Assembly (NCBI RefSeq): GCF_001646785.1
Contig: NZ_LRRH01000016.1
Location: 58,969 to 122,968, forward strand
DNA from: Rhodococcus phenolicus
GTDB lineage: Bacteria > Actinomycetota > Actinomycetes > Mycobacteriales > Mycobacteriaceae
Length of the DNA stretch: 64,000 nt
Direction: 5' to 3'
Shown: positions 47,387-57,180 of the stretch, one piece after another
Layout of the letters: every line of letters starts with the position of its first letter
Numbering within the stretch: the stretch's first letter is position 1
Translations under genes and position numbers: made by a program
Notes under the pieces: model-generated
The model's database searches: none
Told to the model about the DNA's origin: nothing
What the model saw: only the letters and a program-made list of their open reading frames with translations

Positions 47387-47890
47387 TTATTTCGTTGCGT
47401 CATCCGACTCGGCTGCGGCAGCGTCATCCTCCGCGGAAGCAGCAGCGGCGCGGGCGGCATCGGCCGCGGCGTACGGATCGGTGATGCGCCCGCCGCTGGC
47501 TGCGGCGAGTTCGGGCAGCCGGCCGAAGGTGACGACGGGCAGCGGTACCTCGGAACCGTCGGTGAGGGTCGCGCGGGCCCAGCCGCGCTTGGGGAAACGG
47601 ATTCCCGCGAGCGCATCCCATCCGATGCGGGTCGTCGAGAACGTGGCGCGGGCGGTGATGCCGTCGGGTCCGACGACGGTGCGCACGCGCAGGATCCACG
47701 CGAGGACGAGGAACGGGATCACCAGCATCCACGAGAACGCCGCGGGCCACGCCATCGCGGGTGACGCCACGGCGAGCAGCAGGAAGCCGCACGCGAGCAG
47801 CGACAGCCGGGAAATACGGATGACGCGCGTCGTCGCTTCCGGCGTGTGGGATGATGTAGACGGTGGCACGGGCTGCTGGGAAGATGACAC
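47387..47890 (-). CDS. PH domain-containing membrane protein (Cfp6/Rv3004-like)
   Basis: A 167-residue protein with two adjacent membrane spans (SLLACGFLLLAVASPAMAW and FSWMLVIPFLVLAWIL) followed by a bacterial PH domain (RTVVGPDGITARATFSTTRIGWDALAGIRFPKRGWARATL) and an Ala/Asp/Glu-rich tail. In mycobacteria the low-molecular-weight antigen Cfp6 occupies the same place beside ilvB. Function unknown; PH domains of this kind may bind lipids or protein partners at the membrane. GTG 47890 is the likely start; its ribosome-binding site is weak. It is divergent from ilvB. Confidence 0.82.
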   Translation of the reverse strand: MSSSQQPVPPSTSSHTPEATTRVIRISRLSLLACGFLLLAVASPAMAWPAAFSWMLVIPFLVLAWILRVRTVVGPDGITARATFSTTRIGWDALAGIRFPKRGWARATLTDGSEVPLPVVTFGRLPELAAASGGRITDPYAAADAARAAAASAEDDAAAAESDDATK

Positions 47891-47951
47891 CTCACCATCT
47901 TCTCATTGCAGCCGAGGCATCTCACATTCTGGGACAGATGACCGAACCAAG

Positions 47952-47981
47952 TTGACTGTCTGCGTTGCGCGCACCTACCGT
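47952..47981 (+). promoter_or_regulatory. ilvBNC promoter
   Basis: TTGACT (47952-47957) and TACCGT (47976-47981) are separated by 18 bases. The -10 ends seven bases before the GTG of the ilv leader peptide, so transcription should start at or very near that codon. Confidence 0.7.
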
Positions 47982-47988
47982 CTAGCGC

Positions 47989-48036
47989 GTGAATCAGAAT
48001 GAGTTGCTCGTAATCGGCCGGCGCGTCGTCGCCTGA
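47989..48036 (+). CDS. ilv leader peptide
   Basis: GTG 47989 opens a 15-residue peptide, [15 protein letters not shown], ending at TGA 48034-48036. It has consecutive Leu-Leu-Val-Ile codons and a later Val-Val pair, exactly the amino acids made with IlvBNC. Starved ribosomes would stall here and change folding of the downstream RNA. The peptide appears to be translated from a leaderless start. It is too short to be a functional protein. Branched-chain leader peptides before ilvB are known in corynebacteria and other actinobacteria. Confidence 0.85.
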   Translation: MNQNELLVIGRRVVA

Positions 48037-48101
48037 GCCGCATAACGCAACTCGCCCACGACGCGCCACCCTCGTACAGCACATGCTGACGAGGGTTTTT
48101 T
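48001..48101 (+). terminator. ilvBNC transcription attenuator
   Basis: The terminator stem is CCCTCGT (48069-48075) with ACGAGGG (48089-48095), extended inside by CAGCA/TGCTG, followed by six T residues (48096-48101), a proper intrinsic terminator. Upstream, GAGTTGC (48001-48007) can pair with GCAACTC (48047-48053), and GGCGCGTCGT (48020-48029) with ACGACGCGCC (48058-48067). These two helices cross and cannot both form as simple nested stems. Ribosome stalling at the Leu/Val codons would cover the first arm and favour the second helix. Confidence 0.82.
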
Positions 48102-48133
48102 GTTGCCCGGAGCCAGAATCAGAGGAATTCGCA

Positions 48134-50064
48134 GTGAGCGCACCAACCGCACGGCCTCAACCCTCGCCGCGAAAGCCGGGGTCCACCCCGACTCCCGCGG
48201 CCGCCGCAGCGCAGCCCGGAAACCGCCGTCAGGTGGCCCCCGAGCGGGTCACCGGAGCCCAGTCGGTCGTCCGAGCCCTCGAAGAGCTCGAGGTCGACAC
48301 GGTCTTCGGTATTCCCGGGGGTGCGATCCTTCCCGTCTACGACCCGCTCTTCGATTCCAAGCGGGTGCGCCACGTCCTCGTCCGTCATGAGCAGGGTGGC
48401 GGTCACGCTGCGACCGGATATGCGCAGGCCACAGGCAAGGTCGGTGTGTGCATGGCCACCTCCGGCCCCGGCGCCACCAACCTCGTGACCCCCCTCGCCG
48501 ACGCCCAGATGGACTCCGTCCCGATCGTCGCGATCACCGGCCAGGTCGGCCGCGGTCTCATCGGCACCGACGCGTTCCAGGAAGCGGACATCTCCGGCAT
48601 CACGATGCCGGTGACCAAGCACAACTTCCTCGTCACCGACGGCGCCGACATCCCGCGCATCCTCGCCGAGGCGTTCTACATCGCCGCGTCGGGCCGCCCG
48701 GGTGCCGTGCTCGTCGACATCCCGAAGGACATCCTGCAGGCGCAGACCACCTTCAGCTGGCCGCCGGAGATGCACCTGCCCGGCTACCGCCCGGTGACCA
48801 AGCCGCACGGCAAGCAGGTCCGCGAGGCCGCGCGCCTGATCGCCGAGGCCACGAACCCGGTGCTGTACGTCGGCGGCGGCGTCATCAAGGCCGACGCGTC
48901 CGCGGAGCTGCTCGAGCTCGCCGAACTGACCGGCATCCCGGTCGTCACCACGCTCATGGCGCGCGGAGCGTTCCCCGACACCCACCGCCTCAACTGCGGT
49001 ATGCCGGGTATGCACGGCACCGTCGCGGCGGTCGCGGCGCTGCAGAAGAGCGACCTGCTCGTCACGCTCGGCGCCCGTTTCGACGATCGCGTGACCGGCC
49101 AGCTCGACTCGTTCGCGCCGGACGCGAAGGTGATCCACGCCGACATCGACCCCGCCGAGATCGGTAAGAACCGGCACGCGGACGTCCCGATCGTCGGCGA
49201 CTGCCGCGAGGTCCTCGTCGAACTGGTCGAGGCGATCCGCGCGGATCTGGCGACCGGCACCACGCTCGACTACGCGCAGTGGTGGGAGTACCTCGACGAC
49301 ATCCGCCGCACCTACCCGCTGAGTTACGACCGTCCCGCCGACGGTTCCCTGTCTCCGCAGTACGTCATCCAGGCCGTCGGCAAGCTCGCCGGTCCGGACG
49401 CCATCTACTGCGCCGGCGTCGGTCAGCACCAGATGTGGGCCGCGCAGTTCGTCGACTACGAGAAGCCGCGCACGTGGCTGAACTCCGGTGGTCTCGGCAC
49501 CATGGGCTACGCCGTTCCGGCCGCCCTCGGCGCCAAGATGGGCAAGCCGGAGGCCGAGGTGTGGGCGATCGACGGCGACGGCTGCTTCCAGATGACCAAC
49601 CAGGAACTGGCCACCTGCGCGGTCGAGGGCGTGCCGATCAAGGTCGCGCTCATCAACAACGGCAACCTCGGCATGGTCCGGCAGTGGCAGACGCTGTTCT
49701 ACGACCAGCGGTACTCGAACACCGAACTCGGTACCCACGGTGAGGTCCGCATCCCCGACTTCGTCAAGCTCGCCGAGGCCCTCGGCTGCGTCGGGATCCG
49801 GGTCGAGCGGGAAGAGGACGTCGAGCCGGCCATCCGTCAGGCCCAGGCCATCGACGACCGTCCCGTCGTCATCGACTTCATCGTCGGCAAGGACGCCCAG
49901 GTGTGGCCGATGGTCGCCGCCGGCACCAGCAACGACGAGATCATGGCGGCGCGGGGCATCCGCCCGCTGTTCGACGACGACGAGCAGGCCTCCGAGCCGG
50001 CCGTCATCCACGAGGCCATGAACCGCGAGCAGGCCACCGATGCCGCAGCAGGAGAGGATCGTCA

Positions 50065-50068
<4 letters not shown>
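48134..50068 (+). CDS. ilvB: Acetolactate synthase large subunit
   Basis: A 644-residue ThDP enzyme. After a low-complexity Pro/Ala N-terminus of about 40 residues come the PYR domain ([39 protein letters not shown]), the FAD-binding middle domain and the ThDP motif [29 protein letters not shown]. It makes acetolactate and acetohydroxybutyrate, the first step for valine, leucine and isoleucine. GTG 48134 follows AGAGGA by seven bases and lies 32 bases after the attenuator T-run. It forms one operon with ilvN (GTGA overlap) and ilvC. Confidence 0.96.
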
Positions 50069-51619
<1,551 letters not shown>

Positions 51620-51634
51620 GCGGTTTCCGCTCGT

Positions 51635-51674
51635 CCGCCGGCCCGGCACCCGATCGCGGGTGCCGGGCCGGCGG
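51635..51674 (+). terminator. Terminator hairpin after ilvC
   Basis: A perfect 17-bp stem (51635-51651 with 51658-51674) closes a 6-base loop. It is GC-rich without a T-run and sits 15 bases after ilvC. Confidence 0.78.
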
Positions 51675-52250
51675 CGTTCCCGGCCTGTGTCACCCCTGCC
51701 ACGGTGGATGATGTGCCGATGTCGTGGAGTCCGGGTCTCGGCCGCCAGGGAATCCGGTTGGCGTTCGCCGCGATGAAGGGCCCGGTCAAGGACAAGCTGG
51801 TGCGCTTCGGGGTGGGAGGCAGATTCGACGCGACACACTTCCATCCGACCGTGCGGCCGCGGTCACCGCCTTCCGGGAACATCGGCAGGCGGCAGAGGAG
51901 ACGGATGGTCCGGGTCCGTGAATCCCACAGCGCGAGAACAAAAGTCGACAGCGGGTTCGCGAATCCTGCACCGCGCGAGTGGTTTCTCGTGAACCCGGCT
52001 TCTCGGGCATAGGCGACGAACCGCGGGCGCCGAGCCGGAACGGTGTAACCGAAATCACCTCTGTCGGGCGCTCGCTGGCCGCCTCACACCGATTCCGCGG
52101 TTTCGTACCACCTGGTAGGACAACCCCGGGTCGCGCGCCCACACGGGGGCCTGGGGTTCTAAACTCGACGCTGTCACGGCTGTGTCGTGTGCCGAGGGGG
52201 TGCGCGCGTCGTCGACACCCGCCAGAAAATCAACCACAGGGAGTTCGCAC
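51675..52250. other. Intergenic region ilvC-serA with a possible degraded short ORF and the serA promoter
   Basis: No convincing gene. An ATG at 51719 opens a frame to 52012 whose first 35 codons have coding-like GC at third positions (ending near AMKGPVKDKLVRFG), after which codon use becomes irregular. A plausible C-terminus (TAFREHRQAAEETDG) is found in another frame at about 51865-51918, as if frameshifted. No family is recognised. Further right, TAAACT at 52160-52165 is a likely serA -10, giving a 5' leader of roughly 80 bases that ends in a GGGAG ribosome-binding site. Confidence 0.35.
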
Positions 52251-53843
52251 GTGAGCCAGAATGGCCGCCCCGTTGTCCTGATCGCCGACAAGCTCGCGCA
52301 ATCGACCGTCGATGCGCTCGGAGACGGTGTCGAGGTGCGCTGGGTCGACGGTCCCGACCGTCCCGCGCTGCTCGCGGCTGTGCCCGACGCCGACGCCCTG
52401 CTCGTCCGTTCCGCCACTACCGTCGACGCCGAGGTGCTGGCTGCCGCGACGAAGCTCAAGATCGTCGGGCGCGCCGGTGTCGGACTGGACAACGTCGACA
52501 TCCCCGCCGCCACCGAGCGTGGCGTCATGGTGGTCAACGCGCCGACCTCCAACATCCACTCGGCCGCCGAGCACGCGGTGTCGCTGCTGCTGTCGACCGC
52601 GCGCCAGATCCCGGCGGCCGACCGCACCCTGCGTGAGAAGACCTGGAAGCGCTCGAGCTTCAACGGCACCGAGATCCTGGGCAAGACCGTCGGCGTCGTC
52701 GGTCTGGGTCGCATCGGACAGCTGTTCGCGCAGCGTCTCGCCGCGTTCGAGACCACGATCATCGCGTACGACCCCTACCTGCCCGCTGCCCGCGCCGCGC
52801 AGCTCGGCATCGAGCTCGTCGACATCGACGAACTCGTCGAGCGCGCCGACTTCATCTCGGTGCACCTGCCCAAGACGAAGGAAACCGCCGGCCTGATCAA
52901 CGCCGAGCGCCTCGCCAAGGCCAAGGACGGCGTCATCATCGTCAACGCCGCGCGCGGTGGCCTGATCGACGAGGCAGCCCTGCACGACGCTCTCGTCTCC
53001 GGCAAGGTCCGCGCCGCCGGCCTCGACGTGTTCAACACCGAGCCGTGCACCGACTCGCCGCTGTTCGACCTGGACAACGTCGTGGTGACCCCGCACCTGG
53101 GCGCCTCCACCTCCGAGGCGCAGGACCGTGCGGGCACCGACGTCGCCAAGAGCGTGCTGCTGGCCCTGGCCGGCGAGTTCGTGCCGGACGCCGTCAACGT
53201 CTCCGGCGGCCCGGTCGGCGAAGAGGTCGCGCCGTGGCTCGAGCTGGTTCGCAAGCTCGGCCTGCTCGCGGGCACCCTGTCGCCCGAGGCTGTGCAGAAC
53301 GTGCAGGTCGTCGTCAGCGGCGAGCTGTCCGCCGAGAACGTCGAGATCCTCGGGCTCGCGGCTCTGCGCGGCCTGTTCTCGGCCAGCAGCGACGAGGCCG
53401 TCACCTTCGTCAACGCCCCGCAGCTCGCGGAGCAGCGTGGCGTGAGCGTCGAGGTCGACAAGCACACCGAGGCGCAGACCCACCGCAGCGCCGTCGAGGT
53501 GCGTGCCGTGGCCGCCGACGGTTCCGTGACCGCCGTCGCGGGCGCGCTGACCGGTCTGCAGCAGGTCGAGAAGATCGTCAACGTCAACGGTCGCAGCTTC
53601 GACCTGCGCGCCGAGGGCCACAACATCGTGGTGCACTACGCGGACCGTCCGGGCGTGCTCGGCGTCCTCGGCACGATCCTCGGCAATGCGTCGATCGACA
53701 TCCAGGCTGCTGCGCTGAGCCAGGACGTCGAGGGCGAGGGCGCCACCGTCATCCTGCGCGTGGACCGTGTCGTCGGCGACGCCGAGGTCGCGCAGATCGT
53801 CGAGCAGCTCGACGCCCGCGTCGCGCAGGTCGACCTCTCCTGA
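52251..53843 (+). CDS. serA: D-3-phosphoglycerate dehydrogenase, long (ASB-ACT) form
   Basis: A 530-residue SerA. Substrate domain: VGLDNVDIPAATERGVMVVNAPTSN; NAD-binding domain: LGKTVGVVGLGRIGQLFAQRL; catalytic Glu/His region: GLDVFNTEPCTDSPLFDLDNVVVTPHLGAST. From about residue 315 an allosteric substrate-binding domain follows, and a C-terminal ACT domain (NIVVHYADRPGVLGVLGTILG) completes the long form with serine feedback inhibition. GTG 52251 follows CAGGGAG. A long leader upstream suggests extra control of expression. It feeds serine and, through it, cysteine synthesis. Confidence 0.96.
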   Translation: MSQNGRPVVLIADKLAQSTVDALGDGVEVRWVDGPDRPALLAAVPDADALLVRSATTVDAEVLAAATKLKIVGRAGVGLDNVDIPAATERGVMVVNAPTSNIHSAAEHAVSLLLSTARQIPAADRTLREKTWKRSSFNGTEILGKTVGVVGLGRIGQLFAQRLAAFETTIIAYDPYLPAARAAQLGIELVDIDELVERADFISVHLPKTKETAGLINAERLAKAKDGVIIVNAARGGLIDEAALHDALVSGKVRAAGLDVFNTEPCTDSPLFDLDNVVVTPHLGASTSEAQDRAGTDVAKSVLLALAGEFVPDAVNVSGGPVGEEVAPWLELVRKLGLLAGTLSPEAVQNVQVVVSGELSAENVEILGLAALRGLFSASSDEAVTFVNAPQLAEQRGVSVEVDKHTEAQTHRSAVEVRAVAADGSVTAVAGALTGLQQVEKIVNVNGRSFDLRAEGHNIVVHYADRPGVLGVLGTILGNASIDIQAAALSQDVEGEGATVILRVDRVVGDAEVAQIVEQLDARVAQVDLS

Positions 53844-53924
53844 TTTCACCCCCCGGCTTCACCCCGGTGGCCGCGACCGTCTGCACGGTCGCGGCCACCG
53901 CGCACAAGGAAGTGAGTTGAGCCC

Positions 53925-54938
53925 ATGAAGCTTGCGGTCATCCCCGGTGACGGCATCGGTACCGAGGTCACAGCAGAAGCACTGAAGGTGCTGCGGAAAC
54001 TGGTGCCCGATCTCGAGACCACCGAATACGATCTCGGTGCCCGCCGGTACAACGCGACCGGTGAACTGCTGCCCGATGCCGAACTCGCGGAGATCCGCCG
54101 GCACGACGCGATCCTGCTCGGTGCGATCGGCGACCCGCGGCTCGTCGGCCCGGGCATCCTCGAGCGGGGTCTGCTGCTGAACATGCGGTTCCTGCTCGAT
54201 CACCACGTGAATCTGCGCCCGTCGCGGCTGTACCCGGGTTCGACGTCGCCGCTCGCCGGGAACCCGGACATGGACTTCGTGGTGGTCCGGGAGGGCACCG
54301 AGGGTCCGTACACCGGCAACGGCGGCGCGATCCGCGTCGGCACCCCCCACGAGATCGCCACCGAGGTGTCGGTCAACACCTGGTTCGGCGCCGAGCGCGT
54401 CGTGCGCTACGCGTTCGAGCTGGCGCAGACCCGCCGCAAGCATCTGACGCTCATCCACAAGACGAACGTGCTGTCCAATGCCGGCGCGATCTGGACCCGC
54501 GCCGTCGAGACGGTCGGTGCCGAGTTCCCGGACGTCGAGACGGCGTACTGCCACATCGACGCCGCGACCATCTACATGGTCACCGACCCGGGCCGCTTCG
54601 ACGTCATCGTCACCGACAACCTGTTCGGTGACATCATCACCGACCTGGCCGGTGCGGTCACCGGCGGTATCGGCCTGGCCGCGAGCGCCAACATCGACGC
54701 CTCGGGAACCAACCCGTCGATGTTCGAGCCGGTGCACGGGAGCGCCCCGGACATCGCGGGCAAGGGCATCGCGGACCCGACGGCGGCGATCCTGTCGGCG
54801 GCGCTGCTGCTGCGTCACCTCGGTCGTGAGGACGACGCAGCCCGCATCGAGACGGCCGTCGAGGCGGACCTCGCCGCGCGCGGTGACGGACCGGTCGTGA
54901 CCAGCGAGGTCGGCGACCGGATCGCGGCCGCGCTCTGA
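53925..54938 (+). CDS. leuB: 3-isopropylmalate dehydrogenase
   Basis: A 337-residue LeuB. It starts [23 protein letters not shown], has the NAD loop and substrate residues in [38 protein letters not shown], and the Mg-binding block [34 protein letters not shown], followed by [27 protein letters not shown]. It oxidises 3-isopropylmalate in leucine synthesis. It stands 81 bases after serA; AAGGAAGTGAG precedes the ATG. leuCD lie 6 kb further on. A 16-bp hairpin follows. Confidence 0.96.
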   Translation: MKLAVIPGDGIGTEVTAEALKVLRKLVPDLETTEYDLGARRYNATGELLPDAELAEIRRHDAILLGAIGDPRLVGPGILERGLLLNMRFLLDHHVNLRPSRLYPGSTSPLAGNPDMDFVVVREGTEGPYTGNGGAIRVGTPHEIATEVSVNTWFGAERVVRYAFELAQTRRKHLTLIHKTNVLSNAGAIWTRAVETVGAEFPDVETAYCHIDAATIYMVTDPGRFDVIVTDNLFGDIITDLAGAVTGGIGLAASANIDASGTNPSMFEPVHGSAPDIAGKGIADPTAAILSAALLLRHLGREDDAARIETAVEADLAARGDGPVVTSEVGDRIAAAL

Positions 54939-54942
54939 CGCG

Positions 54943-54979
54943 TGTGGCCTTCCGGCGGTCGTCCCGCCGGAAGGCCACA
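54943..54979. terminator. Terminator hairpin between leuB and the convergent MFS gene
   Basis: A 16-bp perfect stem (54943-54958 with 54964-54979) with a 5-base loop lies four bases after leuB and five before the MFS stop, so it can serve both genes. Confidence 0.78.
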
Positions 54980-54984
54980 TCCCC

Positions 54985-56211
54985 TCATTCGTCCCGGGGA
55001 CCGCGCGGCACCGCCGCGGTAGGAACAAGCGGCACCGCCGCGGTAGGAACGAGCGGCACCGCCGCGACCGGGGCGATGACGGCGATCGCGAACGCGATCG
55101 GGAAACCCGCGACGCCGATCAGTGCGCCGAAGGCGGGACCGACGGCCGCGCCGGTGAGGAACTGGCCGGTGTTCTGGATGCCGAGTGCGCGTCCGCCCCA
55201 GAACGGCCCGGCGATTTCGGCGACGGCGGTGAACGCCAGCCCGTTCGGGGCGACCGTCGTCACCGATGCCACCAGCAGCATGACGATCGCGACGGGGGAG
55301 GCGAACCAGGCCGTGGCCGCCAGGGCCGCCATCGACACGGCGACGGAGATCGCGACGATCCGCAGCGGTCCCAGGCGGCTTCCGGCCCGGTCGGACCAGA
55401 CACCGACCGCGACGCGGCCGAACGCGCCGAGGAACTGTGCCGCCGTGATGACCAGACCGGCGCTCGTCTCGTTCCAGTCCAGGTCGGTGACCAGCCACAC
55501 GAGCGCGTAGGTCCACACCACGTACTGAGGGATCACCAGCAGGATCGATGTCCCGTGGATGCGAGCGAGCGTCCACGAGCCGCGGTAGGGGTTCTCCAGC
55601 AGGCCGGTGTCGGCGGCGGCGCTCCGATCCGGGCGGGGCGGGTCGACGATCCCGACCGCACACGCGATCGCCCCGATCCCGCACATGATCGCGGGAAATG
55701 CCAGCGCCCAACCGATTCCGTGGTCGCGTGCGAGTGGGGGAATCACCATCGCGGCCAGGGCCACGCCGAGCGGTACCGACATCTGGCGGATGCCCATCGC
55801 CAGGCCGCGCTGTGACGGGGGGAACCATCCGACGACCACGCGGCCGCTCGCGGAGTTCGCGCTCACCGCCCCGGCACCCGCGACTGCCAGCAGGACCGCC
55901 AGCGCGGCAGGCGAAGCGGTGGTCGCGGCGGCCGCCGTTGCGACGGATGCGATGCCGAGACCCGCGGCGAGCGCGAGGCGCTCGCCGTGACGATCGGCCA
56001 CCGCACCCCACGCGACGAGTGTGAGAACTCCGCCGAGAACCGGTGCGCCGGCGAGGGTTCCGGCTTGCGCGAGATCGAATCCGTGCTCGGTGTGCAGGGT
56101 GGGGATCAGGAAGGCCGTGCCGTTGACGACGGTGGCCTGCACCGTCTGTGCGAGCACGCCCAGGGCCAGGATCGCCCACCGCCGGCGGCCGATGTCGGTG
56201 GCAACATCCAT
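54985..56211 (-). CDS. Major facilitator superfamily transporter (Rv2994-like)
   Basis: A 408-residue MFS protein with twelve predicted spans: WAILALGVLAQTVQATVVNGTAFLIP, AQAGTLAGAPVLGGVLTLVAWGAVADRHGERLALAAG (with the loop 2-3 motif GAVADRHGER) and, in the second half, GAFGRVAVGVWSDRAGSRLGPLR (the mirrored motif). The C-terminus is extended by a short repeated VPLVPTAA segment encoded by a 24-base tandem repeat. Substrate unknown; an efflux or organic-anion role is possible. It is divergent from the FAH gene by 113 bases. Confidence 0.85.
   Translation of the reverse strand: MDVATDIGRRRWAILALGVLAQTVQATVVNGTAFLIPTLHTEHGFDLAQAGTLAGAPVLGGVLTLVAWGAVADRHGERLALAAGLGIASVATAAAATTASPAALAVLLAVAGAGAVSANSASGRVVVGWFPPSQRGLAMGIRQMSVPLGVALAAMVIPPLARDHGIGWALAFPAIMCGIGAIACAVGIVDPPRPDRSAAADTGLLENPYRGSWTLARIHGTSILLVIPQYVVWTYALVWLVTDLDWNETSAGLVITAAQFLGAFGRVAVGVWSDRAGSRLGPLRIVAISVAVSMAALAATAWFASPVAIVMLLVASVTTVAPNGLAFTAVAEIAGPFWGGRALGIQNTGQFLTGAAVGPAFGALIGVAGFPIAFAIAVIAPVAAVPLVPTAAVPLVPTAAVPRGPRDE
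55005..55066. repeat. 24-base tandem repeat in the 3' end of the MFS gene
   Basis: Unit GCGGCACCGCCGCGGTAGGA plus four bases occurs at 55005-55028 and 55029-55052 with one mismatch, and partly at 55053-55066. Read on the minus strand it encodes the repeated octapeptide at the end of the transporter, in frame, so length variation would not disrupt the protein. Confidence 0.85.
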
Positions 56212-56311
56212 CGGAGTCTCACTATCTGGGATGAAAGTCTCGAATTATGAAATCGTGAGCTCACCGTACACCCGGATCGACGCTGTCGCGCAGTGAGCGT
56301 CGGCACACCGA

Positions 56312-56317
56312 TAGACT
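56312..56317 (+). promoter_or_regulatory. -10 box TAGACT for the FAH-family/gltX region (leaderless)
   Basis: TAGACT ends seven bases before ATG 56325, with no ribosome-binding site between. Confidence 0.55.
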
Positions 56318-56324
56318 GCGCGTC

Positions 56325-57101
56325 ATGCGCCTTGGTCGAATTGCCAGTCCGGACGGTGTCGCCTTCGTCAGCATCGAAGGGGAGGGGGACGCCGCGATCG
56401 CGAAGGAGATCGCCGAACATCCCTTCGGCACGCCTACGTTCACCGGCAGGAGCTGGCCGCTCGCCGACGTTCGGCTGCTCGCCCCGATCCTTGCGAGCAA
56501 GGTCGTCGCCGTCGGACGCAACTACGCCGCACACGCCGCGGAGTTCGGCAACGAGGTACCCGAGGAGCCGGTGATCTTTCTCAAGCCGAACACCTCGATC
56601 ATCGGACCCGGCGCGCCGATCGTCATTCCGCGCAACACCTCGCTCGTGCACCACGAGGCCGAGCTCGCCGTCGTCATCGGCCGGCCCTGCAAGGACGTAC
56701 CGGCCGCGAAGGCTCTCGACGTGGTGCTCGGATACACGATCGCCAACGACGTGTCCGCCCGCGACCACCAGAAGCAGGACGGCCAGTGGGCACGAGCCAA
56801 GGGGCACGACACGTTCTGCCCGCTGGGTCCCTGGATCGAGACGAACCTCGATGCGTCCGATCTCGAGATCACCGCCGAGGTCGACGGTCAGCAGCGTCAA
56901 CGCAGCCGAACCTCGTTGCTGATCCATGACATTCCGAAGCTCGTCGAGTGGGTTTCCGCAGTGATGACGCTGCTGCCGGGCGACGTCATCCTCACCGGCA
57001 CCCCCGAAGGTGTGGGCCCCATCGAGCCGGGCAACACGGTGTCGGTGACGGTCGAGAAGATCGGCACCCTCAGCAATCCCGTCGTCGCGAAGGGCGCGTG
57101 A
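56325..57101 (+). CDS. Fumarylacetoacetate hydrolase family protein (Rv2993c-like)
   Basis: A 258-residue single-domain FAH protein. The core reads VVAVGRNYAAHAAEFGNEVPEEPVIFLKPNTSIIGPGAPIVIP, then the metal-binding HHEAELAVVIG, the YTIANDVSARDHQ block and ILTGTPEGVGPIEPG. Family members cleave or decarboxylate beta-diketo or oxalo acids (for example oxaloacetate or acylpyruvate). The exact substrate is unknown; linkage to gltX is conserved in mycobacteria as I recall. It precedes gltX by 79 bases. Confidence 0.9.
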   Translation: MRLGRIASPDGVAFVSIEGEGDAAIAKEIAEHPFGTPTFTGRSWPLADVRLLAPILASKVVAVGRNYAAHAAEFGNEVPEEPVIFLKPNTSIIGPGAPIVIPRNTSLVHHEAELAVVIGRPCKDVPAAKALDVVLGYTIANDVSARDHQKQDGQWARAKGHDTFCPLGPWIETNLDASDLEITAEVDGQQRQRSRTSLLIHDIPKLVEWVSAVMTLLPGDVILTGTPEGVGPIEPGNTVSVTVEKIGTLSNPVVAKGA

Positions 57102-57143
57102 CAACCGTACTTCGCTTCTGCCGCCGCGGGGCGGAGGACTAGC

Positions 57144-57172
57144 CTGGTAGGGACTTTTCATCCCTCTACCAG
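57144..57172. promoter_or_regulatory. Interrupted inverted repeat at the gltX promoter
   Basis: CTGGTAGGGA (57144-57153) faces TCCCTCTACCAG (57161-57172) with a 2-base bulge. It overlaps a -10-like TAGCCT (57140-57145) and ends eight bases before the gltX ATG. It could be an operator or, if the transcript starts upstream, a 5' hairpin. Confidence 0.35.
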
Positions 57173-57180
57173 AGTGAGCC

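Noticed and set aside
48119..50011. 630-codon open frame opposite ilvB, and similar frames opposite serA, gatA, gatB and ligA
   Set aside because: Mirror frames of strongly biased GC3 codons; no start signals, domains or credible composition.
52160..52250. Riboswitch upstream of serA
   Set aside because: The 80-base leader shows no recognised riboswitch consensus and no terminator hairpin with a T-run.
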